A stretch of 22,332 nt of DNA from JANLSO01 sp031362405 (GCA_031362405.1 JANLSO010000073.1:1-22332), one strand, 5' to 3'. Positions 1-9,230 are shown, counted from the first letter of the stretch. A program made the numbers and translations. The notes: generated from the sequence alone by a model not told the origin.

Positions 1-19
1 GCGCGCGAAGGGGGTGCAT

Positions 20-469
20 ATGCAGAGCCACGAACCGCTCGAGCGGGATGTCGAGTCATGCCTCGCGGCGGCTCTGCCTGCCGTCGACCTTCTCGAGCTG
101 ACCGTGCTCGCCCCGTCGGAGACCCTGCGTCTCGTCGTCGACCACCCGGATGGCGTCACCTTGGAGGTCTGCGAAGCCGTCACCCACGCGGTTCAGGCGA
201 CGCCCCTCGGCGAGAAGTTCGGGATCGAGGTCTGGTCGCCTGGCCCTGAGCCGCCGCTACGCACCCCCGCCCACTTTGAGCGCGCCATCGGCCACCGCGT
301 CGAGCTGCGCGTCGTCGAGGACGGCCAGCGCCGAGCACGCGATCGATCCGGAACCCTGACCGCCGTCGACGAGCAGTCGGTCACGCTCATCGAGCCCGTT
401 GGGGTCCGGGAGATCCCGTTTTCATCGATTCGCCGCGCGCGCGACCTCGAGGGAGCGCGCCCATGCTGA
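20..469 (+). CDS. rimP: Ribosome maturation factor RimP
   Basis: RimP (DUF150) binds the 30S subunit in the cytoplasm and assists its late assembly. The product is about 149 residues, normal for the family. Visible family features are the VDHPDGVTLEVCEAV segment (the usual D-x-P-x-GV-x-L-x-x-C region), then EVWSPGPEPPL in the place of the common SSPGLDRPL motif, and a C-terminal SH3-like part containing RDRSGTLTAV. I chose ATG at 20 because AAGGGG at 9-13 lies about 6 bases upstream; the in-frame GTG at 14 overlaps that ribosome-binding site. It is the first gene of the operon seen here, directly ahead of nusA, the arrangement found in most bacteria. The SPG motif is divergent, but the identification is secure from sequence plus context. 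Confidence 0.9.
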   Translation: MQSHEPLERDVESCLAAALPAVDLLELTVLAPSETLRLVVDHPDGVTLEVCEAVTHAVQATPLGEKFGIEVWSPGPEPPLRTPAHFERAIGHRVELRVVEDGQRRARDRSGTLTAVDEQSVTLIEPVGVREIPFSSIRRARDLEGARPC

Positions 470-539
470 GCAAGATCTGCAGAGAAGTAGCGCCACGATC
501 GGCGCCTGAGCGTCGACCACGAGCAATGAGGAGTGCCGC

Positions 540-543
<4 letters not shown>
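463..543 (+). CDS. Possible 26-codon coupling mini-ORF between rimP and nusA
   Basis: A short ORF, MLSKICREVAPRSAPERRPR followed by AMRSAA, begins with ATG overlapping the rimP stop and ends with TGA overlapping the nusA GTG start by two bases. A good ribosome-binding site, GAGGGAG at 449-455, lies 7 bases before it. The geometry would carry ribosomes from the rimP stop to the nusA start. The peptide is basic and resembles nothing I recognise. It may be only a coupling device or chance, as short ORFs are common in high-GC DNA. Confidence 0.3.
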
Positions 544-1882
<1,339 letters not shown>

Positions 1883-1886
<4 letters not shown>

Positions 1887-2191
1887 GCGCGAGCGCGCCG
1901 CGACATACGCCCGAGCGACGGTGCATCGCCTGCGGTCGGCGCACGGACAAGGCCGACCTGGCACGCTTCACCGCTGTTGCCGGCGGCGCCGACAGCCCGC
2001 GCCAGTTGGTGCGAGATGACCGGGGGCGATGTGGCGGACGCGGGCTTTATGTCTGCGCGTCGCGTGAGTGTTTCGACCGGGCGGTGCAGCGCCGCAGTTT
2101 CTCGCGCGCGGCACGGCTGCAGGGCGAGGGTCTCGTGATCGAGCCGAACCTGGGATCCGATCTCGGGATGACGTTGTACGAAGGGGAATGA
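1883..2191 (+). CDS. ylxR: YlxR family (DUF448) RNA-binding protein, apparent CTG start
   Basis: YlxR is a small, probably RNA-binding protein encoded between nusA and infB in many bacteria; in some species it acts as a nucleoid-associated regulator. The reading frame contains the family hallmarks: PERRCIACGRR with a CxxC pair, then RGRCGGRGLYVCASRECFDR and QRRSF. No ATG, GTG or TTG occurs between the upstream in-frame stop (1814-1816) and the CxxC motif; the first TTG, at 2006, would delete the conserved N-terminal half. The only near-cognate start is CTG at 1883, which forms a 4-base CTGA overlap with the nusA stop, with GAGG at 1875-1878 4 bases upstream. From there the product is 102 residues, normal for the family. 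The stop overlaps the infB start by one base. Confidence 0.82.
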
Positions 2192-5073
2192 TGGACAAGA
2201 AACGGGTCTACGAGATCGCCAAGGAAGAGGGGCTGCCGAGCGCCCTCGTTCTGCACCGCCTGCAGCGGGCGGGAATCGGCGCGCGCACGGCCTCCTCGAC
2301 GGTCGACGTCGCTTGGGCGCTGCACAGCCTCAGCCCGAACCGGTACCCGAAGCCCGACTACGAGCCCGAACCCGAGGCGCCGCCGACTAAGTCGCGCGCC
2401 AAGAAAGAGCCCGTCGTCGAGGAGGTTCCCGAGGAAACCGCCCCTTCGCGCCCGGCCCCGACGCGCCCGCGCCGCCGCGTGCCGATCGCCGTTGAGGAGA
2501 CACCCGTCGAGATACCCGTTGCCGAGGCCCCGGTGCCCCTGGTCGAGGAACCGGCCCCCGTGGTCGAGCCGGAACCCCCCGTCGTCGTCGAGGCGCCCGT
2601 CGTTGAGGCTCCCGCGCCCGTTTCCGTCTCCGAGCCGGCCCCGGCCGCAGTCGAACCGCCGCCCGTGGTCGCCGAGGTACCGACCGCCCCGGAGCCACCC
2701 GCGGTCGTCGAGGCTCCTCCGGTCGCCGTCGAGGCACCCGCCGCGCCAGGGCCGCTAGCCGTGGCCGCACCCGCCCCTGTCGAGGAGCCCGCAGCCGCAG
2801 CACCCGTTCCCGTCGAGGAGCCCGTCGTCGAGCCGCCGCCGAAGCGAATCGGACCGCGCGTGATCAGGCCCGCCCCGCCGGCGGAGGAAACACCTCCGCC
2901 GCGCCCCGCACGCAGCGGCCCCTCGGGGCCGTCAGACGCGAACCGCACCACCAACCGCCCCGCCCCCGGCGCAAGCCCCGCCCGCACGGGCGGCGGCGGC
3001 CCGCCGCGCCCCGGTGGCGGCGGTCGCCCCGGTGGCCCCCCCGGCGGCGGCGGACCGAGCGGAGGTGGCGGTGGGGGAGGAGGCCCCCGAGGCAAGAAGC
3101 GCCGTGTCGTCATCGACGCCCAGGCTGGGCGCCGCCAGGGTGGCCCCGCTCCCGGTGGCCGCGATCGTCGCGGTCGCGGACCGGCCCGTGGAGACGATCA
3201 CCCCGCGGCTCCCGTCATCGCACCCGCCGACATGCCGTCGGTGGAGATCTCCTCCGGAGCAACCGTCAAAGACGTCGCCGAGACGCTTTCGATCGGGACC
3301 GCCCAGATCATCAAGCTGCTCATGCAGATGGGTGAGCTCGTCACGATCACCCAGTCGCTGTCGGACGACGCCATCGAGCTGGTGGCCGCCGAGGTCGAGC
3401 GCAAGATCACCATCGTGCACGCCGAGGAAGAGGCCGAGCGCGAGGAGACCTTCGAAGACGACCCCGCCGACCTGGTCGCGCGTGCCCCGGTGGTGACGAT
3501 CATGGGTCACGTCGACCACGGTAAGACGTCGCTGCTCGACGCCATCCGCCAGACCGAGGTCGCCTCGGGCGAGGCGGGCGGCATCACCCAGCACATCGGC
3601 GCTTACCAGGTGCACCACGGGGATCGGGAAATCACATTCCTCGACACTCCGGGCCACGAGGCCTTCACCGCAATGCGTGCCCGCGGCGCCAAGATCACCG
3701 ACGTCGCGGTCATCGTTGTGGCGGCTGACGACGGGGTCATGCCGCAGACCATCGAGGCCATCGACCACGCTCGCGCCGCCGATGTCCCCTTCATGGTGGC
3801 CGTCAACAAGGTCGACAAGGAGAACGCGAACCCCGATCGCGTGCGCCAGGAACTGTCGCAGCGCGAGGTCGTCCCGTCTGACTGGGGCGGCACCCACGAG
3901 TTCGTCAACGTGTCGGCTCTGCAGGGCATCGGCCTCGAAACGCTTCTCGAAACGGTGCTGCTGGTTGCCGATGCCGACGCCGAGCCCAAGGCGAACCCCG
4001 TCGCCGCGGCATCGGGCACCGTGATCGAGTCGCGCCTCGACGCCGGTCGCGGGCCGGTCTGCACCGTGCTGGTGCAGCGCGGCACTCTGCGTGTCGGTGA
4101 CGTGATCATCGCCGGCGACAGCTACGGCCGCGTGCGTGCCATGACCGACTACAAGGGTTCCCCGCTCGCGGTGGCGACCCCGTCGATGCCCGCCGAGGTG
4201 CTCGGCCTTGCGTCGGTGCCGGATGCCGGTGAGCGCTTCCGGATCGTCGACAACGAGCGCACCGCCCGCCAGATGGCCTCCGAGCGCAGCCAACGCGTAC
4301 GGGCCGAAGAGCTGGCGAATCGCCGCAAGCCGGTGTCGCTCGACGACCTATTCTCGCGCATTAAGGAGGGTGGGCTCAAAGAGCTCAACATCATCATCAA
4401 GGGCGACGTGCAGGGTTCGGTTGGAGCACTGCAGGACGCCCTGCAGAAGGTCGAGCAGACCGAGGTGCGGTTGCAGGTCATCCACACCGGGGTCGGCGCG
4501 GTCACCGAATCGGACGTCATGCTCGCCTCGGCGTCGTCAGCGATCATCATCGGCTTCAACGTGCGCCCGCGCCCGGAGGCCAGCACCCTCGCCGAGCGCG
4601 AAGGCGTCGACATCCGCACCTACCGGGTCATCTACCGCGCAATCGAGGACATGCGCGATGCCCTGGTCGGATTGCTCGAGCCGGACATCGTGGAAGACGT
4701 CATCGGCCAGGCCGAGGTGCGCGCCACCTTCCGGGCCAGCAAGATCGGCACGATCGCCGGTTGCATGGTCACCGATGGCCTCATCCGCCGCTCGGCACAG
4801 GTACGGCTCGTCCGCGAGGGCACGGTCGTGTTCGAGGGCAAGATCGCCTCGCTGCGACGGGTCAACGACGACGTGCGCGAGGTCAACCAGGGCTTCGAGT
4901 GCGGAATCCTGATCGAGGACTTCAACGACATCAAAGACGGCGATGTCATCGAGGCCTTCGAGCTACGTGAGGTTGCCCGTACCGCCCAGAACGCCGCGGT
5001 CGAGGAGCCCAAGAAGAAGGCAGCGCTCGAGGCGACCGACGTGCCCGCATCCGAGGAGCCCGCGGAGTCGTGA
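2191..5073 (+). CDS. infB: Translation initiation factor IF-2
   Basis: IF-2 is the GTPase that places initiator fMet-tRNA on the 30S subunit and promotes subunit joining. The product is 960 residues. It starts with the conserved IF2 N-terminal helix (KKRVYEIAKEEG), continues with a long low-complexity linker (about residues 57-220 rich in Pro, Ala, Val and Glu, then a Gly-rich stretch at 267-301), and has the IF2_N segment near 347-400. The G domain shows G1 GHVDHGKT (439-446), G3 DTPGHEAF (from 485) and G4 NKVDK (539-543), followed by domains II, III and C2. ATG at 2191 is preferred over ATG at 2188 because AAGGGG at 2181-2186 then has a 4-base spacing. It overlaps ylxR by one base and the next gene by 4 bases (GTGA). 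Confidence 0.97.
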   Translation: MDKKRVYEIAKEEGLPSALVLHRLQRAGIGARTASSTVDVAWALHSLSPNRYPKPDYEPEPEAPPTKSRAKKEPVVEEVPEETAPSRPAPTRPRRRVPIAVEETPVEIPVAEAPVPLVEEPAPVVEPEPPVVVEAPVVEAPAPVSVSEPAPAAVEPPPVVAEVPTAPEPPAVVEAPPVAVEAPAAPGPLAVAAPAPVEEPAAAAPVPVEEPVVEPPPKRIGPRVIRPAPPAEETPPPRPARSGPSGPSDANRTTNRPAPGASPARTGGGGPPRPGGGGRPGGPPGGGGPSGGGGGGGGPRGKKRRVVIDAQAGRRQGGPAPGGRDRRGRGPARGDDHPAAPVIAPADMPSVEISSGATVKDVAETLSIGTAQIIKLLMQMGELVTITQSLSDDAIELVAAEVERKITIVHAEEEAEREETFEDDPADLVARAPVVTIMGHVDHGKTSLLDAIRQTEVASGEAGGITQHIGAYQVHHGDREITFLDTPGHEAFTAMRARGAKITDVAVIVVAADDGVMPQTIEAIDHARAADVPFMVAVNKVDKENANPDRVRQELSQREVVPSDWGGTHEFVNVSALQGIGLETLLETVLLVADADAEPKANPVAAASGTVIESRLDAGRGPVCTVLVQRGTLRVGDVIIAGDSYGRVRAMTDYKGSPLAVATPSMPAEVLGLASVPDAGERFRIVDNERTARQMASERSQRVRAEELANRRKPVSLDDLFSRIKEGGLKELNIIIKGDVQGSVGALQDALQKVEQTEVRLQVIHTGVGAVTESDVMLASASSAIIIGFNVRPRPEASTLAEREGVDIRTYRVIYRAIEDMRDALVGLLEPDIVEDVIGQAEVRATFRASKIGTIAGCMVTDGLIRRSAQVRLVREGTVVFEGKIASLRRVNDDVREVNQGFECGILIEDFNDIKDGDVIEAFELREVARTAQNAAVEEPKKKAALEATDVPASEEPAES
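2361..2850 (+). repeat. Degenerate Pro/Ala/Val/Glu-rich coding repeat in infB
   Basis: The IF-2 linker is built from loosely repeated units such as VVEAPVVEAPAPV, VEEPAPVVEPEPP and APVPVEEPVVEPPP. At DNA level the gtcgtcgagg-type module recurs many times. Such a linker is expected to be disordered. It varies greatly in length between IF-2 proteins, and the repeated DNA makes it prone to slippage and assembly errors. Confidence 0.75.
2989..3093 (+). repeat. Gly-rich tract in the IF-2 linker
   Basis: About 35 codons encode mainly Gly with Pro and Arg, including eight consecutive Gly codons at 3061-3084. The Gly codons are mixed, so this is not a simple trinucleotide run. It precedes a basic segment (GKKRRVV) and the folded IF2_N region. 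Confidence 0.75.
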
Positions 5074-5396
5074 ACCCGGGCTACATCGGAACGGTGAGCG
5101 TCGACCTGCACCTGCCGGAGGCGCATTCGCTCAAAGAGAAGCGGCGTGAGCTGAAACGGCTCGAGCATCACATCGCGCGGACGTTCTCGTGCGCCGTGGC
5201 GGAGGTCGACCATCACGACCTGTGGCAGCGCGCGCGCCTCGCGATCGCCGTGGTGGGGCGCGATGCGAGTGCGGTGGGGTCGCATATCGAGGCGATCTCG
5301 CGCGCGCTGCACACCGACGAAGCGTTCCAGGTGCTCGAGGAGGCCCGTGACATCGCGGGTCTCGAGGCCGAGCCAACCTTTCACATCGGCGCGTGA
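5070..5396 (+). CDS. ylxP: DUF503 family protein (YlxP)
   Basis: A 108-residue DUF503 protein of the YlxP type, a small family encoded between infB and rbfA in many Gram-positive and other bacteria and thought to act around ribosome assembly. Its biochemical role is not established. Family features are the hydrophobic start GTVSVDLHLPEAHSLKEKR (the H-SLK-KR motif) and the central AEVDHHDLWQRARLAIAVVG (E-V-x-x-x-D-W/L-W-Q motif). GTG at 5070 overlaps the infB stop as GTGA, and its own stop overlaps an in-frame GTG of rbfA, so it is very likely translated by coupling. Confidence 0.9.
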   Translation: MNPGYIGTVSVDLHLPEAHSLKEKRRELKRLEHHIARTFSCAVAEVDHHDLWQRARLAIAVVGRDASAVGSHIEAISRALHTDEAFQVLEEARDIAGLEAEPTFHIGA

Positions 5397-5407
5397 AGGG
5401 AACGGCG

Positions 5408-5758
5408 ATGGCCGAGAAGCCTCCGAGTACACGCCGGCGGCGTGCCAACGTCGTTCTCCGGGAGATCGTCGCGGAGACGGTCGGCCGCGAACTCTCTGAC
5501 CCGCGACTGGGTTTTGTCACCATCACCGACGTCGAGGCCTCACCCGATCTCTCGGTGGCCACCGTCTACTTCACGACTCTCAAGGAGCGCCAGCGCGAGC
5601 CGAGCATGCAGGCGCTCGAGTCGGCCGCGGGGCTACTGCAAGGACGCGTCGGCAAGGCCCTCGGTACCCGCAACACGCCCAAACTGCGCTTCGTCTACGA
5701 CCAACAGCAGGACGTCGCGCGCCGGATCAGTCGCCTCATCGACGAGGCCGGAAAGTGA
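5408..5758 (+). CDS. rbfA: 30S ribosome-binding factor RbfA
   Basis: RbfA binds the immature 30S subunit near the 5' end of 16S rRNA and is needed for late processing and cold adaptation. The 116-residue product shows the family's KH-like core, with SDPRLGFVTITDVEASPDLS, then VYFTTL and the C-terminal PKLRFVYDQQ. ATG at 5408 is chosen because AAGGG at 5396-5400 lies 7 bases upstream; an alternative GTG at 5393 overlaps the previous stop and would add five residues. The stop overlaps the GTG of the next gene by 4 bases. Its position between ylxP and nrnA matches the conserved nusA-infB-rbfA-truB operon. Confidence 0.95.
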   Translation: MAEKPPSTRRRRANVVLREIVAETVGRELSDPRLGFVTITDVEASPDLSVATVYFTTLKERQREPSMQALESAAGLLQGRVGKALGTRNTPKLRFVYDQQQDVARRISRLIDEAGK

Positions 5759-6774
5759 CGACACTGTCTGAGCCGCACCCCACCATGCCCGGACCCGCCG
5801 CCACGGCGGACGAGATCGTCGCGGTGCTCAACGACCCGGGCCGCACGTTCATCGTCACCTCGCATCGCAACCCCGACGGGGATGCCATCGGCTCGATGCT
5901 CGGCATGTACCGGGCACTGCGTGCCGCGGGCAAAGACGCCGTGATGGCCCACGTGGACGCGCGTGCGATTCCCGATGAACTGCAGTTCTTGATCGCCGCC
6001 GATGAGGTCGTTCTCGACGATCTGCCCACCGACGCGGCGCTCCGCACGCTCGTCGCGGTCGACTGCGCGAGCGAGTGGCGGCTCTGGGATCGCCTGCCGC
6101 ATGAGGGCGTCGCGATGGTCGTGAACCTCGACCACCACCACGACAACACCCGCTTCGGCCACCTCAACCTGATCGAGCCTGGCGCCTCCAGCAGCGCCGA
6201 GGTGGTCATGCACGTCATCGAAGCGGCCAGGTGGCCGTTGACGCGCGCGATCGCCGAGCCTCTTTATGTCGGCCTTGTCACCGACACCGGCCGCTTCGGT
6301 TACACCAACACCGGCACCGAAGCGCACCGGGTCGCCGGGGCGATGCTCGAGGCCGGGGTCGATCCGAGCGTCATCAACCAACGTCTGTATGAAGAGCAGC
6401 CGCTGTGCCGCCTGCTGCTGTTGGCCCGGGCGGTTCAGACGGCGCGAGTGTTGGCATCCGGCCGTCTGATGCTCGCGGTGCTCAGCACCGACGACTTCAC
6501 CGCCGCGGGAGGCGACGACGCCGAGGGCATCGTCGAGGCGATGCGCGCCGTCGAAGGCGTGCGCGTGGCGGGCCTTGCCCGCGCCGCCGACAAGGGTCTG
6601 CGCGTGTCACTGCGGGCCTCCGACGAAACGGTCGACGTCTCGGCCATCGCTCGAGAGGCGGGCGGCGGCGGACACCGCTCGGCCGCTGGGTTCAGCACCA
6701 CCCTCACGCCGGATGAGCTGTTGACCTGGGTTGAGGAGCGCGTCGTTTCACAGCTCACGACGCTCAATGCCTGA
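5755..6774 (+). CDS. nrnA: DHH/DHHA1 phosphoesterase, NrnA-type nanoRNase/pAp phosphatase
   Basis: NrnA-type enzymes remove nucleotides from very short RNAs and hydrolyse 3'-phosphoadenosine 5'-phosphate, using Mn ions held by Asp and His residues. In the 339-residue product all metal-site motifs are visible: HRNPDGDAIGS (37-47), the Asp of VAVDCA (103), DHHHDN in place of plain DHH (126-131) and VTDTGRFGYTNT (Asp177). The C-terminal DHHA1 substrate motif GGGGHRSAAGF begins near 303. Actinobacteria also have Orn-type oligoribonuclease, so which activity dominates is not clear from sequence. GTG at 5755 overlaps the rbfA stop as GTGA. The end overlaps truB by 8 bases. Confidence 0.92.
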   Translation: MTTLSEPHPTMPGPAATADEIVAVLNDPGRTFIVTSHRNPDGDAIGSMLGMYRALRAAGKDAVMAHVDARAIPDELQFLIAADEVVLDDLPTDAALRTLVAVDCASEWRLWDRLPHEGVAMVVNLDHHHDNTRFGHLNLIEPGASSSAEVVMHVIEAARWPLTRAIAEPLYVGLVTDTGRFGYTNTGTEAHRVAGAMLEAGVDPSVINQRLYEEQPLCRLLLLARAVQTARVLASGRLMLAVLSTDDFTAAGGDDAEGIVEAMRAVEGVRVAGLARAADKGLRVSLRASDETVDVSAIAREAGGGGHRSAAGFSTTLTPDELLTWVEERVVSQLTTLNA

Positions 6775-7666
6775 CCGGACGTTCCGGCGCGAAACCGCAT
6801 CGGCCTGGCTCGTCGACAAGCCCGCCGGGCCCACCAGCCACGACATCGTCGCGACCGTGCGGCGGCAACTGCGCCGCCGCGGGCTGAAGGTCGGCCACGC
6901 GGGAACCCTCGACCCGTTCGCCACCGGCCTGCTCGTGATTCTCGTCGGCCGCGCCACCCGACTGGCCGACCTGATCTCGGGACAATCGAAGACCTATCGG
7001 GCAACGATTCAGCTCGGTATGCGCTCGGTCACCGGTGATCCCGAAGGCCCGATCAGCCCTGGCGGTCCTGTGCCCGGATTGCCCGCGATCGATGCGGCCC
7101 TGGAGGGATTGCGCGGCACCATCGACCAGCAGGTGCCGATCTACTCCGCGGTGCACGTCGATGGTGAACGCCTCTACGCCAAGGCCCGCCGGGGGGAGGA
7201 GGTCGAGACACCGAGCCGCACGATCGTCGTGCACGAGCTCACCCTCGTCGCTCATGACGCCGACCTGGGCACACTCGATATCGACGTGCGCTGCAGCAAA
7301 GGCACCTATGTTCGCCAGCTCGCGATCGATCTCGGCGAGACCCTGGGATGCGGTGGCTACTGCGCTGCGCTGCGGCGCACCGCCGTCGGCGACTTCTCGG
7401 TGACGGATGCCGTGCCACTCGAATCGGTGTCGACCGACGGGGGTATCTCGCTCGCGGACCTGGTCGCGCACCTCCCGCAACTGGCCGTCGACCACGCCGC
7501 CGGCCATGAGATCGGTCACGGCCGCGCGATTCCCGGCGAAGCGTCCGGCGAGGTGGCCCTCACCGTCGAGGGCGTGTTGATCGCGCTCGCGCACGGCGAC
7601 GGGAGGGGCACCGTGCACCCGCGCGTCGTTCTCGTGGCGCCCGACACGGTTTCCGTCGCCCCATGA
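6767..7666 (+). CDS. truB: tRNA pseudouridine(55) synthase TruB
   Basis: TruB converts U55 of tRNA to pseudouridine in the T loop. The 299-residue product has the N-terminal DKPAGPTSHD motif and the catalytic motif VGHAGTLDPFATGLL with the nucleophilic Asp at residue 49. It also shows SKTYRATIQLG, QQVPIYSAVHVDGERLY and SKGTYVRQLAIDLG, all typical of the family. A C-terminal PUA-like region ends with HPRVVLV. ATG at 6767 is the natural start just before MPDRTFRRE; it lies inside the nrnA end and has no clear ribosome-binding site, so coupling is likely. An upstream in-frame TTG at 6731 would add 12 non-conserved residues. The stop overlaps the ribF ATG. Confidence 0.95.
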   Translation: MPDRTFRRETASAWLVDKPAGPTSHDIVATVRRQLRRRGLKVGHAGTLDPFATGLLVILVGRATRLADLISGQSKTYRATIQLGMRSVTGDPEGPISPGGPVPGLPAIDAALEGLRGTIDQQVPIYSAVHVDGERLYAKARRGEEVETPSRTIVVHELTLVAHDADLGTLDIDVRCSKGTYVRQLAIDLGETLGCGGYCAALRRTAVGDFSVTDAVPLESVSTDGGISLADLVAHLPQLAVDHAAGHEIGHGRAIPGEASGEVALTVEGVLIALAHGDGRGTVHPRVVLVAPDTVSVAP

Positions 7667-8628
7667 AGACCTACCGGTCGATGGGGGAGCTTCCTCTCGG
7701 AGGTGCGCGGCGCGTCGTGGCGATCGGCACCTTCGACGGCGTGCACCTGGGCCATCAGGCGATCCTCGGTCGCGCGCTCGACGTGGCTCGCGCGCGGGGC
7801 CTCGCGGCCATGGCGATCACTTTCGAGCCCCACCCGATCGCCGTACTGCGCCCCGAGCTGCGCACGACGGTCCTGACGACGGCCACCCTCAAGGCTCAGC
7901 TGATCGAGCGCCTGGGTCTGGATGAACTCCTGTTCCTGCCATTCAGCAGAGCTTTCGCGCGCATTCGGGCCGACCGATTCGTCGACATGATCGCGTCCCC
8001 GCCGATCTCCGCGGAGGCCGCCGTCGTCGGAGACAACTTCCGCTTCGGCTACCAGGGTGCCGGTACCGCGCTGGGCATGGCCCAGTACGGGCGGGCACGC
8101 GGCCTGCAGGTGTCGTCCCCCGACACCGTCGCCAGCCCCGACGGTAAGCCGATCAGCTCGACCCGCATTCGACGGCTGATTGCCGACGGGCGGATCGACG
8201 AGGTCGTGGCGCTGCTCGGGCGCCCCCACGTCGTTGAGGGCGTGGTCGTCCACGGAGAGCAGCGTGGGCGCGCGATGGGCCTTCCGACCGCCAACCTCGA
8301 GCTCAGCGCCGAGACCGCCATCCCGGGCCGGGGCGTCTATGCGGGTCGGGCGATCGTGGCGGGGCGTCGCTACCCGGCGGCGGTGAATGTGGGTTTCGCC
8401 CCGACTTTTCGCGAGGCCTCCGATCGCGGCCCGGTGCGCATCGAAGCGTTCCTGATCGACTATGAGGGCCCGGATATCTACGACACGAGCCTGCGCCTGG
8501 AGTTCCTGGCGCGCCTGCGCGATGAGCGTCGCTTTGACTCGTCAGCCGAGCTCGTCGTCCAGATCCGGGCCGACGTCGAGCGCACACGCGACATCGCCCA
8601 GGGCGGCCCGGAGAGCGCACCGGGGTGA
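7663..8628 (+). CDS. ribF: Bifunctional riboflavin kinase / FAD synthetase RibF
   Basis: RibF phosphorylates riboflavin to FMN and then adenylylates FMN to FAD. The 321-residue product has the expected two modules. The N-terminal nucleotidyltransferase shows GTFDGVHLGH (22-31), VVGDNFRFGYQGAG and ISSTRIRRL. The C-terminal kinase shows GRAMGLPTANLEL (the PTAN Mg/ATP motif), GVYAGRA, NVGFAPTF and the IEAFLIDY and LRDERRFDS segments. ATG at 7663 overlaps the truB stop as ATGA. It ends the tightly overlapping run of genes; a 235-base gap follows. The truB-ribF-rpsO order is common in many bacterial phyla. Confidence 0.96.
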   Translation: MKTYRSMGELPLGGARRVVAIGTFDGVHLGHQAILGRALDVARARGLAAMAITFEPHPIAVLRPELRTTVLTTATLKAQLIERLGLDELLFLPFSRAFARIRADRFVDMIASPPISAEAAVVGDNFRFGYQGAGTALGMAQYGRARGLQVSSPDTVASPDGKPISSTRIRRLIADGRIDEVVALLGRPHVVEGVVVHGEQRGRAMGLPTANLELSAETAIPGRGVYAGRAIVAGRRYPAAVNVGFAPTFREASDRGPVRIEAFLIDYEGPDIYDTSLRLEFLARLRDERRFDSSAELVVQIRADVERTRDIAQGGPESAPG

Positions 8629-8863
8629 GCGGCGCTACCGACTCTCGGCCATTCCGGCGGGGTCTGGTAGTTTGCGCAGCACGTGAGCACTTTCCGACCG
8701 TCGACCACCCACCTGCCCCATGTGCGGATCCCGTGGCGGCGCGTCCGGCTCGCAACCCGGCAGGCCGGGAACATCCGGCCCGCCCTCTTCCCGTTGGGCT
8801 GAAGATGCCCGACATGACCCGACGCGGTACTGATGCTGCGTCGCGGCCGAACAAGGAGACAGC
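8629..8863 (+). promoter_or_regulatory. ribF-rpsO intergenic region / rpsO leader
   Basis: This 235-base stretch is by far the longest gap between genes in the translation cluster and most likely carries the rpsO promoter and a structured leader. An extended -10-like sequence, TGGTAGTTT, lies at 8665-8673, but no convincing -35 box was found. Two hairpins are visible: GGCCGG(8763-8768)/CCGGCC(8775-8780) and a longer one at 8820-8843. A plus-strand ORF overlapping the region has no recognisable protein features. Confidence 0.5.
8820..8843 (+). promoter_or_regulatory. Candidate S15-binding hairpin in the rpsO leader
   Basis: The arms CGACGCGGTA (8820-8829) and TGCTGCGTCG (8834-8843) form a 10-bp helix with a CTGA loop. 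Two pairs are wobbles, one of them a G-U directly next to a G-C. S15 recognises a G-U/G-C step in 16S rRNA and in some mRNA leaders. The stem ends 9 bases before the ribosome-binding site at 8853-8858, so bound S15 could block initiation. Regulation is inferred, not shown. Confidence 0.45.
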
Positions 8864-9130
8864 ATGATCACCAAAGAGAACAAGACGGCCGTGATCGGCG
8901 AGTACCGCCGGCACGACACCGACACGGGGTCGCCCCAGGTTCAGGTGGCGATTCTCACGACGCGCATCAACGAGCTCACCGAGCATCTGCGCAGCAACAA
9001 GAAAGACCATCACTCCCGGCGCGGCCTGTTGAAGATGGTCGGTCGCCGGCGACGGCTGTTGAACTACCTCCAGCGGGTTGACCTGGAGGGATACCGGACG
9101 CTCGTGCAACAGCTCGGCCTGCGCCGATAG
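8864..9130 (+). CDS. rpsO: 30S ribosomal protein S15
   Basis: S15 is a primary 16S rRNA-binding protein of the 30S platform and contributes to a bridge to the 50S subunit. The 88-residue product has normal length and canonical sequence: the segment TDTGSPQVQVAILTTRINEL, then HSRRGLLKMVGRRRRLLNYL near the middle, and the end TLVQQLGLRR. The start is fixed by AAGGAG at 8853-8858 with 5-base spacing. It sits directly before pnp, as in most bacteria, with a strong hairpin between the two genes. Confidence 0.98.
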   Translation: MITKENKTAVIGEYRRHDTDTGSPQVQVAILTTRINELTEHLRSNKKDHHSRRGLLKMVGRRRRLLNYLQRVDLEGYRTLVQQLGLRR

Positions 9131-9156
9131 CCGGCCGAGGCACGCGTATTCAGATG

Positions 9157-9179
9157 GCCGCACGCAGAGGGCGTGCGGC
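9157..9179 (+). terminator. Intercistronic hairpin between rpsO and pnp
   Basis: GCCGCACGC (9157-9165) and GCGTGCGGC (9171-9179) form a perfect 9-bp stem with loop AGAGG. There is no T-tract, so it may be a partial terminator, an RNase processing site or a barrier to 3' exonucleases. In E. coli the rpsO-pnp gap holds both a terminator and the RNase III stem used in pnp autoregulation; a similar role here is inference. Confidence 0.6.
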
Positions 9180-9230
9180 AGTCAGCGCCGCGGCCAACAG
9201 GGGTCGCCGGCAGAGGAAGAGGACGTGGAC

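Noticed and set aside
2361..3093. Possible CRISPR-like or tandem DNA repeat array
   Set aside because: The repetition is degenerate and in frame with IF-2, with no fixed repeat or spacer length.
2932..4293. 453-codon minus-strand open frame opposite infB
   Set aside because: It lies antisense to the IF-2 G domain, has biased composition and no recognisable motif.
8625..8867. 80-codon plus-strand ORF between ribF and rpsO
   Set aside because: It overlaps both neighbours, has no recognisable protein features and fills a region better explained as the rpsO leader.
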